DNA of 41,725 nt from Alphaproteobacteria bacterium (GTDB lineage Bacteria > Pseudomonadota > Alphaproteobacteria > Thalassobaculales > Thalassobaculaceae). The stretch lies in contig JAJEAR010000009.1 in assembly GCA_022822665.1 (NCBI GenBank), positions 1-41,725 on the forward strand, in the 5' to 3' direction. The notes under the pieces are model-generated. The model did not search any database, had not been told where the DNA came from, and saw only the letters and a list, made by a program, of their open reading frames with translations. Below, in pieces: positions 30,370 through 38,055 of the stretch. The number at the start of each line of letters is the position of its first letter. Position 1 is the first letter of the stretch. The position numbers and the translations under genes were made by a program.

Positions 30370-31388
30370 TGGCGGCGGAACCGGACCTCACGCTGACTGC
30401 CTCGGGAACCCCGACCGGAGCGGCACGCCATCCCGAGAAGGCCAACAGGCGGGAGCACCCGATCCCGGGCAAGCCGTCCTGGATCCGGGTCAAGGCGCCG
30501 ACATCGCCGCAGTACCACCAGACCCGCGACCTGGTGCGCAGCCGCAACCTGCACACGGTATGCGAGGAGGCTGCCTGTCCGAACATCGGCGAATGCTGGG
30601 CGAAGCGCCACGCCACCTTCATGATCATGGGCGCCATCTGTACCCGGGCATGCGGCTTCTGCAACGTCGCCACCGGCCTGCCGCGACCGCTCGATCCGAT
30701 GGAGCCGACCAATACCGGTGCGGCGGTGAAGGAACTCGGCCTTGCCCACGTGGTGGTTACCTCGGTTGACCGCGACGATCTCGACGACGGCGGAGCGGAC
30801 CACTTCGCGCATACGATCCGGGAAATCCGTCGGCTCTCTCCTGGAACGACCATCGAGATTCTCACGCCGGACTTCCTGCGCAAGGACGGAGCGCTCGAAC
30901 GGGTGATCGACGCCCGTCCCGACGTCTTCAACCACAACCTGGAGACCGTCCCCCGCCTTTACCCGGGTGTACGGCCGGGCGGGCGCTACTACCATTCACT
31001 CAGGCTTCTCGACCGCGTGAAGGAGCGCGACCCGGGCATGTTTACCAAGTCGGGCCTCATGGTCGGACTGGGAGAGAACAGGGACGAGGTCGGACAGGTC
31101 ATGGATGACATGCGCTCGGCCGACATCGATTTTCTCACCATCGGCCAGTACCTGCAGCCTACCCGGCGGCACCATCCGGTGGCCCGCTTCGTTCCTCCCG
31201 ACGAATTCGACGCCATGGCCCGGATCGCCAGGGGCAAGGGGTTCCTGATGGTCTCGGCATCGCCCCTTACGCGTTCCTCGTACCATGCCGACGAGGACTT
31301 CGAGCGTCTGCGTGCAGCCCGCCAGGCCCGCACGGGCGAACGGGATGGCGATACAGTCCGGCTTGCGAGCCTGGCCACGCGCCGGTAA
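30369..31388 (+). CDS. lipA: Lipoyl synthase
   Basis: A radical SAM enzyme that adds two sulfurs to octanoyl groups on lipoyl domains, such as those of PdhB and PdhC made just upstream. The 339 residues include the auxiliary cluster [13 protein letters not shown] (CX4CX5C), the radical SAM cluster CTRACGFC (CX3CX2C), [38 protein letters not shown] and the C-terminal RSSYHADE, whose Ser is the third-ligand-type conserved RSSY. Start ATG 30369 overlaps the lpdA stop. The N-terminal 40 residues are variable, as usual. Having the modifying enzyme in the operon ties lipoylation to complex synthesis. Confidence 0.97.
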   Translation: MAAEPDLTLTASGTPTGAARHPEKANRREHPIPGKPSWIRVKAPTSPQYHQTRDLVRSRNLHTVCEEAACPNIGECWAKRHATFMIMGAICTRACGFCNVATGLPRPLDPMEPTNTGAAVKELGLAHVVVTSVDRDDLDDGGADHFAHTIREIRRLSPGTTIEILTPDFLRKDGALERVIDARPDVFNHNLETVPRLYPGVRPGGRYYHSLRLLDRVKERDPGMFTKSGLMVGLGENRDEVGQVMDDMRSADIDFLTIGQYLQPTRRHHPVARFVPPDEFDAMARIARGKGFLMVSASPLTRSSYHADEDFERLRAARQARTGERDGDTVRLASLATRR

Positions 31389-31400
31389 CGGACCCGGATC

Positions 31401-31883
31401 GTGCCGAGCCACAGAGAACAGCGGACCATCCCGTTTCGCAGTTCCCAGATGTTTGACCTGGTTGCCGATGTCGCCCGTTATCCCGAATTCCTGCCCTGGT
31501 GCGTCGGAGCACGGGTGCGTTCGAGATCCGGGACCCAGGTCGTGGCCGACCTGATGATCGGTTATCGGCTGGTCCGGGAACGATTCACCTCGCGGGTGAC
31601 GCTCGACCGGGCCGGAGGCCGCATCGATGTCGTCTACGCCGAAGGCCCGTTCCGGTACCTGGAGAGCCACTGGCGGTTCAGCGACACGCCGGACGGGTGC
31701 CTGATCGATTTCCACGTCGATTTCGAGTTCCGTTCGATGGTGCTCCAGAAGATCATCTCGACACTGTTTACCGAGGCGGTTCACCGCATGGTCGCGGCCT
31801 TCGAGAACAGGGCCCACGCGATCTACGGCCAGCGCCATCCCGGCCCCGCTCCGGGCGGGGTCACTCACCCGGCGTCCGGTTGA
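31401..31883 (+). CDS. COQ10/RatA-type START-domain protein
   Basis: A 160-residue cytosolic protein of the COQ10/RatA family (polyketide-cyclase/START fold). Visible are the N-terminal PFRSSQMFDLVADVARYPEFLPWC, ARVRSRSGTQVVADLMIGYRLVRERFTSRV, then FRYLESHWRFSDTPDGCLIDFHVDFEFRS and the long last helix VLQKIISTLFTEAVHRMVAAFENRA. Mitochondrial COQ10 binds coenzyme Q and supports respiration, while RatA was described as a toxin-like ribosome inhibitor in E. coli. The alphaproteobacterial lipA-linked members are probably closer to COQ10. GTG 31401 starts 12 bases behind lipA. Its 3' end overlaps the convergent ABC permease by 19 bases. Confidence 0.92.
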   Translation: MPSHREQRTIPFRSSQMFDLVADVARYPEFLPWCVGARVRSRSGTQVVADLMIGYRLVRERFTSRVTLDRAGGRIDVVYAEGPFRYLESHWRFSDTPDGCLIDFHVDFEFRSMVLQKIISTLFTEAVHRMVAAFENRAHAIYGQRHPGPAPGGVTHPASG

Positions 31884-32644
31884 TCTCCTTCGCCGTGTTG
31901 CCACGGCATCGACCGGCGCAGCACCAAGTCAACTGCACTGTACAGTGCGACAGCCATTACCGTGAGCGTGAGCAGGGCCGCGAACATGAGGTCGACCTGC
32001 ATGCGGGCGTTCGCGTGCAGCATCAGGTAGCCAAGCCCGGCACTGGCACCGACCCATTCGCCGACCACGGCGCCGATCGGTGCGACGGCAGTTGCCACCC
32101 GAACGCCCGAGGCAAGTGCGGGCAAGGCGGCCGGCAACCGGACACGGAGCAGCAAGGCAACGCCGTGACAGCCAAGCGTGCGCGCGCTGTCGATCCACTC
32201 CGGTTCGGTCCGGCGCAAGCCGTCGTAAAGCGCGGCGGTAACGGGGAAGAAGATGATGAGTGCGGCCATGGCCACCTTCGAGGCCATGCCGTAGCCAAGC
32301 CACAGGACCAGCAGCGGGGCGAGTGCGAATACCGGGAGCGCCTGGCTTACCACCAGGACCGGCAGCAGCCACCGCCGAAGCACCGCCGCCTGGGACATGA
32401 TGATGGCGGCGGCGGCACCGAAGACGGTGCCGGTCACCAGGCCCAGCAGGATTTCCGCAAGGGTGACCCCGGCGTGGGCGATGATCATGGTATCGTTTCC
32501 GGCCCAGGACCGGATCACGCGGACCGGACCCGGCAGGATGTAGGGCGGCGTGCCGCTTGCCCAGACCACGAGCTGCCACAGGGCGATCAGCCCGGCCGCG
32601 ATGATGAGAGGCCTTGCCAATTTCACGTTCGGGCTCTCCGGCAT
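31865..32644 (-). CDS. ABC transporter permease, nitrate/taurine/pyrimidine type, without partners
   Basis: A 259-residue binding-protein-dependent permease with about six TM segments. The EAA-like loop EWIDSARTLGCHGVALLLRVRLPAALPAL, with G at the right place, would contact an ATPase. In the family it is closest in type to SsuC/TauC/ThiX permeases (LPGPVRVIRSW near the N-terminus, VVGEWVGASAGLGYLM). The substrate cannot be told. No ATPase or binding-protein gene of this type lies beside it on the minus strand in the window. ATG 32644 is chosen; GTG 32722, 18 bases behind the small ORF upstream, is an in-frame alternative adding 26 residues. It converges on the COQ10 gene. Confidence 0.85.
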   Translation of the reverse strand: MPESPNVKLARPLIIAAGLIALWQLVVWASGTPPYILPGPVRVIRSWAGNDTMIIAHAGVTLAEILLGLVTGTVFGAAAAIIMSQAAVLRRWLLPVLVVSQALPVFALAPLLVLWLGYGMASKVAMAALIIFFPVTAALYDGLRRTEPEWIDSARTLGCHGVALLLRVRLPAALPALASGVRVATAVAPIGAVVGEWVGASAGLGYLMLHANARMQVDLMFAALLTLTVMAVALYSAVDLVLRRSMPWQHGEGDQPDAG

Positions 32645-32740
32645 GCCGATCCGCACAGTTTCAGGCTTATATCGGACCGGACAGCCGGTGACACCATCCG
32701 GACGGGAACGGCGGCCTGACACAGTGAAGTTCCGCCGCCG

Positions 32741-32965
32741 TCACGTGGTGAGCGCCGGCACAGGAAGCGGTGCCGGTGACCGCCATCCGCGGTCACGGGA
32801 ATACGTGCTCAATACCTGAAGATCCGCGATACGCTTGAAGCGCGGATCGCCTTCCTTCACGATCCACCGGAGTTCGTGACGCCACGCAGCATCTGTGGCG
32901 ACCACTCGCAGGTCTGGCGCCGGCACCCGGCGCACCCGTTCAAGCAGCCATTGGGAGAGCTTCAT
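32741..32965 (-). CDS. Possible unrecognised 74-residue protein gene
   Basis: A minus-strand frame (ATG 32965-32963) that reads MKLSQWLLERVRRVPAPDL, then ATDAAWRHELRWIVKEGDPR and LQVLSTYSRDRGW. The composition is protein-like (balanced hydrophobic, charged, Trp and Tyr), and codon-position bias by my rough count (first about 70%, second about 50%, third about 70% G+C) supports coding, with a lower third position than neighbours. I recognise no family. Its ATG overlaps, on the opposite strand, that of the binding-protein gene (CATG). It would lie before the permease in the same direction. No clear ribosome-binding site is seen. It is a real gene, a remnant, or a coincidence. Confidence 0.4.
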   Translation of the reverse strand: MKLSQWLLERVRRVPAPDLRVVATDAAWRHELRWIVKEGDPRFKRIADLQVLSTYSRDRGWRSPAPLPVPALTT

Positions 32966-34130
32966 GTCCAGGAAACACTTATTCGGCGCTGCGGGCGTTC
33001 TTGCAGCCGCACTTGCCTTCGGCTCGGGTGGCATTGCTTCGGCGGCCGACACAATCAAGATCGGCATCCCGGTCGGCCTGAGCGGCGCCAACAGCGTAGT
33101 TGCCCCTTCCGTGGTGCAGTCCGCGGAACTTGCCGCGGCGGAGATCAACGAGGCGGGCGGAGTTCTTGGCCGGCAGATCGAACTGGTCGTCGCCGATGAT
33201 GGCAGCGGCGCGCAGGGGGCACAGAAGGCGTTCGATTCCCTGGTGTTCCAGAAGAAGGTGGATGTTCTGATCTCGATGGAAACAAGCGCCGCGCGCAACG
33301 CGGGTTTGCCAATCGTCAATCGCGGGCGGGTTCCGTTCATCTACACGTCATTCTACGAGGGCCGCTCCTGCAGCCCCTGGCTCTACGTCAATGCCTGGGT
33401 GCCGGACCAGCAGGTTGCCCCGATCGTCGACTATTTCATGGGCGAACTGGGCGCCAAGAGCTTCTTCCTTATCGGCAGCGATTATGCGTTTGGCCGCGGC
33501 ATGCTCGAGTTCACTGCCGACTACATCGACGAGAAGGGCGGCACGGTCCTGGGAGACGAGTACCTGCCCATGGACGGCACGGACTGGACGCCGATCATCA
33601 GCAAGCTCAAAGCATCGGGCGCGGACGCCCTGATCACATCGACCGCCGGTGGCGCACCCAACGTGACATTGACCAAACAGCTGCGTGCGGCGGGAGTGGA
33701 CATTCCCTACGGCAATCTCGCAGTTGACGAGGGTACGGCACGGAACATGGGCGCGGATGCTGCGGGCATCTATATTTCGGCCTCGTACATCACCGACATT
33801 CCGAGCCAGGAAAACCAGGACTTCCTGAAGAACATGAAGGCTCACTTCGGCGATGACCTGAAGACGCCGAACGACCTGTCGGTGCCGCAGTACGAGGGGG
33901 TGTATCTCTACAAGCTGGCAGTGGAAAAGGCCGGCACGACCGATGCTCAGGCGGTCATTGACGCGCTTGATGACGTGTCGTTCATGGGCCCGCGCGGCAA
34001 GATCCAGATGAACAAGCAGCGCCACGCACCGCTGACGATGTATCTTGCGCAGGTCCAGGCAGACGGCGGCATCAAGCTGATCAGCAGTTTCGTCGACGTT
34101 GATCCAGGCGAGCAGTGTCCCCACCTGTAA
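32964..34130 (+). CDS. Periplasmic amide/urea-type ABC substrate-binding protein
   Basis: Type I periplasmic binding protein of the branched-chain amino acid/urea/amide group. The 388 residues begin with a signal peptide (RKHLFGAAGVLAAALAFGSGG, cleavage likely after ASA at about 27). Then IKIGIPVGLSGANSVVAPSVVQSAELAAAEINEAGGVLGR, the usual first lobe, follows. The motif YEGRSC (Cys136) resembles the Y.G..C motif of UrtA/FmdD/AmiC-type proteins. A C-terminal Cys386 may form a disulfide, as is seen in that family. Substrate is inferred: amide, urea or a related compound, given the amidase and nitrilase downstream. GGAGAG precedes ATG 32964. A strong hairpin follows the stop. Confidence 0.9.
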   Translation: MSRKHLFGAAGVLAAALAFGSGGIASAADTIKIGIPVGLSGANSVVAPSVVQSAELAAAEINEAGGVLGRQIELVVADDGSGAQGAQKAFDSLVFQKKVDVLISMETSAARNAGLPIVNRGRVPFIYTSFYEGRSCSPWLYVNAWVPDQQVAPIVDYFMGELGAKSFFLIGSDYAFGRGMLEFTADYIDEKGGTVLGDEYLPMDGTDWTPIISKLKASGADALITSTAGGAPNVTLTKQLRAAGVDIPYGNLAVDEGTARNMGADAAGIYISASYITDIPSQENQDFLKNMKAHFGDDLKTPNDLSVPQYEGVYLYKLAVEKAGTTDAQAVIDALDDVSFMGPRGKIQMNKQRHAPLTMYLAQVQADGGIKLISSFVDVDPGEQCPHL

Positions 34131-34145
34131 CGCCGATCCTCAATT

Positions 34146-34176
34146 GACCGGCCGCATCGCTGCGATGCGGCCGGTC
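34146..34176 (+). terminator. Perfect 14-bp hairpin behind the binding-protein gene
   Basis: GACCGGCCGCATCG (34146-34159) pairs fully with CGATGCGGCCGGTC (34163-34176) around a three-base loop. It stands 16 bases after the binding-protein stop and 36 bases before the permease start. No T-tract follows (GGGTCCTGAC), so it should act as a partial terminator or as a 3'-stabilising structure of the binding-protein mRNA, which would give more binding protein than membrane subunits. This reading is inferred from position. Confidence 0.7.
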
Positions 34177-34211
34177 GGGTCCTGACACACCACACCCGGA
34201 GGACCGGGTCC

Positions 34212-35048
34212 TTGGGCGTTCTGTTTCTCGACATCGTGACGACCGCTGCGATCCTGTTTACAGTCGCAAGCGGTCTGATGATCATTCTGGGCGTCATGAA
34301 GCTGATCAACTTCGCCCACGGCGCCTTTCTGGCCATCGGCGGGTATGCGGCCTTCGTGACCACCCAGCTGGGCTGGAATCCCTGGATGGCGATCCCGTTT
34401 GCCGCGGTGGTGGGGTTCGTGCTCGGGCTGGTCATCGAGCGCGTGATCGTGCGGCCCCTCTACGCCCGGCCGCTGGACGCGATACTGGCGACCTGGGGGC
34501 TGGGCATTGTCATCGGACAGGTCATCACGATCGTCTTCGGGCGCGAGGTGCAGTTTGTGCAGAGCCCGCTGTCTGGCGCCATAGAGTTTCTGGGCCAGTC
34601 CTATTCGACATATCGCCTGGCACTGGTCGCCATTGGAGCGATACTGGCGCTCGCGCTCATCGCCCTGCTCTACTTCACCCGCTTCGGGCTAAACGCCCGG
34701 GCCGTGATCATGAACGAGGACCTGGCGCGCGGTCTTGGCATTGACAGCACGCGTGTCCGCCTGACCACCTTCGGTCTCGGCGCGGCGCTGGCAAGCATGG
34801 CGGGCGCACTGATTACGCCGCTCATCTCCGTCGATCCCAATCTGGGACTGCCCTGGCTGATCAACTCGTTCATGCTGGTGCTGGTGTCGGGTGTTTCCAT
34901 TCCCGGCCTGATCGTCGCCTCGCTGATTCTGGGCGGTGCCCAGGTTCTGGTCAGCAGCTACGTTAGCGCCATTCTCGGAGGCCTGACCATTGTCGTTCTG
35001 GCGGCGGTCATCCTGCGTATTCGCCCGCAAGGACTGTTCAGTGGTTGA
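34212..35048 (+). CDS. ABC transporter permease, LivH/UrtB type
   Basis: An inner-membrane permease of 278 residues with about eight hydrophobic segments. Family elements are GLMIILGVMKLINFAHGAFLAIGGY, VIERVIVRPLYARPLDAILATWGLGI and FTRFGLNARAVIMNEDLARGLGIDSTRV. The last one is the loop that contacts the ATPase. The start is TTG 34212, with GGAGGA eight bases before it; no ATG or GTG fits the family start. It overlaps the next gene by eight bases. Together with the fused permease-ATPase and the second ATPase it forms the importer core. Confidence 0.93.
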   Translation: MGVLFLDIVTTAAILFTVASGLMIILGVMKLINFAHGAFLAIGGYAAFVTTQLGWNPWMAIPFAAVVGFVLGLVIERVIVRPLYARPLDAILATWGLGIVIGQVITIVFGREVQFVQSPLSGAIEFLGQSYSTYRLALVAIGAILALALIALLYFTRFGLNARAVIMNEDLARGLGIDSTRVRLTTFGLGAALASMAGALITPLISVDPNLGLPWLINSFMLVLVSGVSIPGLIVASLILGGAQVLVSSYVSAILGGLTIVVLAAVILRIRPQGLFSG

Positions 35049-36864
35049 GCCGAAGCGGGCCGATGTTGCCAGGCGCCCGGCAATGCCGCGGCGACGCTCG
35101 GATATCCGGACCGTTCTGAAGTTCGGCATTGTCGCGCTGGCGGTTCTCGCAGTCGCGCCCTTCTTCCTCGACATCTATGTCGTCAACATTCTGATCCGGG
35201 CCCTGTTGCTAGCCGCGCTGGCACTGACCGTCGATCTGCTCTGGGGGTATACCGGCATCCTGACCTTCGGTCAGTCCGCCTTCTTCGGTATCGGCGCCTA
35301 TGCCTGTGCGCTGGTCTTCACCCATTGGGGCTTTGGTGCCCAATGGGCTCTTCTTGCTCTGTTTCTGGGGATCGTGGCCGCCTGCGCGGTGGCGGCGCTG
35401 GCAGGCTGGCTCGCGTTCTATCACGGTGCGTCCCCGCTCTACGGCTCCATCGTCACGCTGGCCTTGCCGATTATCGTCACCCAGGTGATCTTTGCGGGTG
35501 GCCGCACCACCGGGTCGAGCAGCGGTCTTTCCGGCTTTCCGACCTATTACTGGTCGAGCGAGACCTGGTTCTGGATCGCCGGTGTGTTCCTGGTCGTAAT
35601 CACTGGTCTCGCGTGGCTGTTCGTGCGCAGCGATATGGGCAGGGTGCTTGTCGCCATCCGCGAGAACGAGACGCGTTGCGCCTACCTCGGAATCCCGGTT
35701 TCGCGGATAAAGATCCTGCTGCTCGTGATTGCTGGTACGATCGGGGCCATCGCGGGGTTTGGCTACGCCGCCTTTACCAACGTCGTGGCGCCGGAACTCG
35801 GCGGCTTCCTGCTTGGTACCGAATTGCTGATCTGGGTGGCGCTTGGCGGACGCGGAACGCTGATCGGTCCGGTCATCGGCGCGATCCTGATCGATGTGAC
35901 CAGTTCCTATCTGTCCGGCAGTCTGCCGTTCTACTGGAAACTCCTGATAGGCGTCTTGTTCGTCGCTGTTATCGTGGCGTTGCCGCAGGGTCTGTTGCCT
36001 GAAGTGACGAGGCTGTGGAGGCGGCTGATCGGGCGCAGGACCCGCATGGCGGACGCACCGACGCTCGAGCCGATCACCGCTCAGGAAGTCGGGCGCGGCA
36101 CCGGACAACCGCTGGTGGTTCGAGGCGTTCACCGGCATTTCGGGAGCCTCCAGGTGCTCCAGGGCATCGATTTTGAAGCCAACAGGGGCGAGTTGCTGAG
36201 TCTTGTCGGGCCGAACGGTGCCGGCAAGACCACCCTGATCCGCTGCCTGGCTGACGGGTACGAAAGGTCCGGCGGCACTATCACAATTTTCGGCCGGAAC
36301 CTCGGGAAATGGGGCCCGGATCGCTGTGTGGCGCTTGGCATCGGGCGGAAGTTTCAGGCCGCCAATATCTTTGCCACGCTGAGTGTCGCGGAATGCCTGC
36401 GGGTTGCCCGCTACCGGCTTGATCCGCCCTCGATCTGGGCGAGCGGAACGACGCTTCGCCTGCCGGAAGCCGCGTTGCGCATCGTCGAGGAAACCGGCCT
36501 GGCGCAAAGTCTGAATACGGAAGCCCGTCACCTGGCTCACGGCCAGAAGCAGGCGTTGGAACTGGCCATGGTTCTGGCGCTGGAGCCAAGCATCGTCCTT
36601 CTCGACGAGCCGACGGCCGGCCTGACCCGCGTTGAACGCGAGCGGATTGGCGCAATTCTGACCTCGCTGACCGAACGGGAGCGATTGAGCATCCTGCTAG
36701 TGGAGCACGATCTCGACTTCGTTCGCGAAATCAGTTCCCGGGTAATTGTCCTGCACCAGGGGCAGATCGTGCTGGACGGGTCAGTGGAGGAAGTGGTCGG
36801 TTCGGAACTGGTCCGGAACATCTATGCCGGCGCCTCGCTCGACGCGGGGAGCGGACCGACATGA
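35041..36864 (+). CDS. Fused ABC permease-ATPase (LivM/UrtC + LivG/UrtD type)
   Basis: A single 607-residue protein joining the second permease and one ATPase. The permease half (about 20-320) has LLWGYTGILTFGQSAFFGIGAYA and RVLVAIRENETRCAYLGIPVSRIKIL, the usual LivM loop. The ATPase half (about 358-600) has Walker A GPNGAGKT (390-397), the signature LAHGQKQ (from 498) and Walker B IVLLDEPTAGLT, then H-loop LLVEHDLDF. The signature LAHGQKQ, instead of LSGGQ, resembles UrtD. The GTG start at 35041 overlaps livH by eight bases, and the 3' end overlaps the next ATPase in ATGA. Fused LivM-LivG proteins are known in other Alphaproteobacteria. Confidence 0.94.
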   Translation: MVEPKRADVARRPAMPRRRSDIRTVLKFGIVALAVLAVAPFFLDIYVVNILIRALLLAALALTVDLLWGYTGILTFGQSAFFGIGAYACALVFTHWGFGAQWALLALFLGIVAACAVAALAGWLAFYHGASPLYGSIVTLALPIIVTQVIFAGGRTTGSSSGLSGFPTYYWSSETWFWIAGVFLVVITGLAWLFVRSDMGRVLVAIRENETRCAYLGIPVSRIKILLLVIAGTIGAIAGFGYAAFTNVVAPELGGFLLGTELLIWVALGGRGTLIGPVIGAILIDVTSSYLSGSLPFYWKLLIGVLFVAVIVALPQGLLPEVTRLWRRLIGRRTRMADAPTLEPITAQEVGRGTGQPLVVRGVHRHFGSLQVLQGIDFEANRGELLSLVGPNGAGKTTLIRCLADGYERSGGTITIFGRNLGKWGPDRCVALGIGRKFQAANIFATLSVAECLRVARYRLDPPSIWASGTTLRLPEAALRIVEETGLAQSLNTEARHLAHGQKQALELAMVLALEPSIVLLDEPTAGLTRVERERIGAILTSLTERERLSILLVEHDLDFVREISSRVIVLHQGQIVLDGSVEEVVGSELVRNIYAGASLDAGSGPT

Positions 36865-37574
36865 ACGATCCCGGAGCGACACTGGCGATCAGCGGACTGA
36901 CCAGCGGGTACGGCGAAGCGATCGTGATACGCGGGATCAGTCTGACTGTCGGGGCCGGAGAAATCGTGGCCCTGCTCGGCAAGAACGGCATGGGCAAGAG
37001 CACGTTGCTCAGGACCGTGATGGGTTTCCTGCCGGCCCGGGAAGGAAACGTCGTCATCGACGGCATTGACGTGACCCGGGACGCACCGCACCGCATCGCC
37101 CGACGCTCCATTGCCTACACGCCTCAGGAGCAGGCGATCTTCCAGGATCTGACCGTGGGTGACAACCTGCGCCTGGGTCAGGTGGAATCACGGTGGTTTG
37201 CGGAAGAGCTTGCGCGCATTTGCGACGTGTTTCCGTTCCTCGGGGAACGACTTGAGCAGCGCGCCGGTACCCTGTCGGGTGGGGAGCAGAAGATGCTGCT
37301 GATCGCGCGAGCGCTGATGGCTCGCCCGAGGTTGATGCTTGTCGACGAGATATCCGAAGGACTGCAGCCTTCGATCATCGAACGACTCGCCAGGGTACTG
37401 GTTGCGGAACGCGAGCGGACCGGCGTTGCCGTGCTACTGGTCGAACAGAATGTGCGATTCGCGCTGGAGGTCGCCGATCGCTGGTCGGTACTTAAGCTCG
37501 GAGAGATCGACGACGAGGGCGGCAGCGACATGCCGAACGCTGCATCCCGGATCGCCGATCATCTGTCGGTCTGA
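36861..37574 (+). CDS. ABC transporter ATP-binding protein, LivF/UrtE type
   Basis: Second ATPase of the importer, 237 residues, cytoplasmic side. Walker A GKNGMGKS, Q-loop YTPQEQAIF, signature LSGGEQ, Walker B LMLVDEISEGL and LLVEQNVRFAL (in place of the H-loop His, as usual in LivF/UrtE). GKNGMGKS with Met resembles UrtE rather than LivF (GANGAGK). ATG 36861 overlaps the stop of the fused subunit (ATGA). It is the last transporter gene, followed by a 271-base gap before the hydrolase genes. Confidence 0.93.
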   Translation: MNDPGATLAISGLTSGYGEAIVIRGISLTVGAGEIVALLGKNGMGKSTLLRTVMGFLPAREGNVVIDGIDVTRDAPHRIARRSIAYTPQEQAIFQDLTVGDNLRLGQVESRWFAEELARICDVFPFLGERLEQRAGTLSGGEQKMLLIARALMARPRLMLVDEISEGLQPSIIERLARVLVAERERTGVAVLLVEQNVRFALEVADRWSVLKLGEIDDEGGSDMPNAASRIADHLSV

Positions 37575-37845
37575 CACGGGAAACAGCGCCATTGCCGCGC
37601 CGTCCGGCAGTCATTCGGTTGCCTGGCGTTCCCGCGCTTCGCCGTTCATTCGGAACCGGACGCCGATTGTGCGGCCGCGCGCAAACCGGCTGCAGAAGCG
37701 GCATCTGCCCGTCGCTCCGATTACGCGAAGCACGTGCGCGGCGAAGCACCGTCGGCGTGGCCGACGGCGAGGGCGGGTCACCGGAAGCCGCGGAAAGACC
37801 CGGAGCACCGGGCCCGGCCGTGCAACAGATGAGGGAGCAGTCGAC
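37575..37845. other. Intergenic region between transporter and hydrolase genes
   Basis: No convincing gene is visible in this 271-base stretch. It contains a hairpin, CCGTCGGC (37749-37756) and GCCGACGG (37760-37767), eight perfect base pairs around GTG. No T-tract follows. A small G+C-rich open frame (37592-37849) lacks protein-like features. GAGGGAG at about 37831-37837 is the ribosome-binding site of the next gene. The gap may hold a separate promoter for the hydrolase genes, but no clean boxes are seen. Confidence 0.45.
37749..37767 (+). repeat. 8-bp inverted repeat
   Basis: CCGTCGGC and GCCGACGG pair completely around a three-base GTG loop, about 80 bases before the GatC/AtzG-like gene. 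It could be a processing hairpin or an operator; there is no further evidence. Confidence 0.4.
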
Positions 37846-38055
37846 ATGACAGGAACATCGGCGAAAGCGCCACCGGATCCGTACAGGGACATCCTGGGGG
37901 TCGACTTCGGCCCTGACCGCCTTAATTCCAACGTGCGGGCGTTCGAGGACATCCTGAACGCGATCCGCACGCTTCGGGAGTGCGATCTGACCGACGTACA
38001 TCCTGCGGTCGTGTTCGATCCGGCGAGCGGTTACGGAGAGGAGGGGGCGCCATGA
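37846..38055 (+). CDS. Small GatC/AtzG-like amidase partner protein
   Basis: A 69-residue protein. The core RLNSNVRAFEDILNAIRTLRECDLTDVHPAVVFDP resembles the family of GatC-like small subunits, such as AtzG, that accompany amidases. In GatC the corresponding region pairs with the amidase body (pattern D...v.P). It starts at ATG 37846 with GAGGGAG before it and overlaps the amidase gene in ATGA, so the two are probably made in equal amounts and may form a complex. No signal peptide. The function is inferred from similarity and position; I cannot exclude an unrelated small protein. Confidence 0.7.
   Translation: MTGTSAKAPPDPYRDILGVDFGPDRLNSNVRAFEDILNAIRTLRECDLTDVHPAVVFDPASGYGEEGAP

Noticed and set aside
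37592..37849. Plus-strand open frame of 85 residues in the gap before the GatC-like gene
   Set aside because: Arg/Gly/Pro-rich composition, no ribosome-binding site and no family; it overlaps the start of the real gene.
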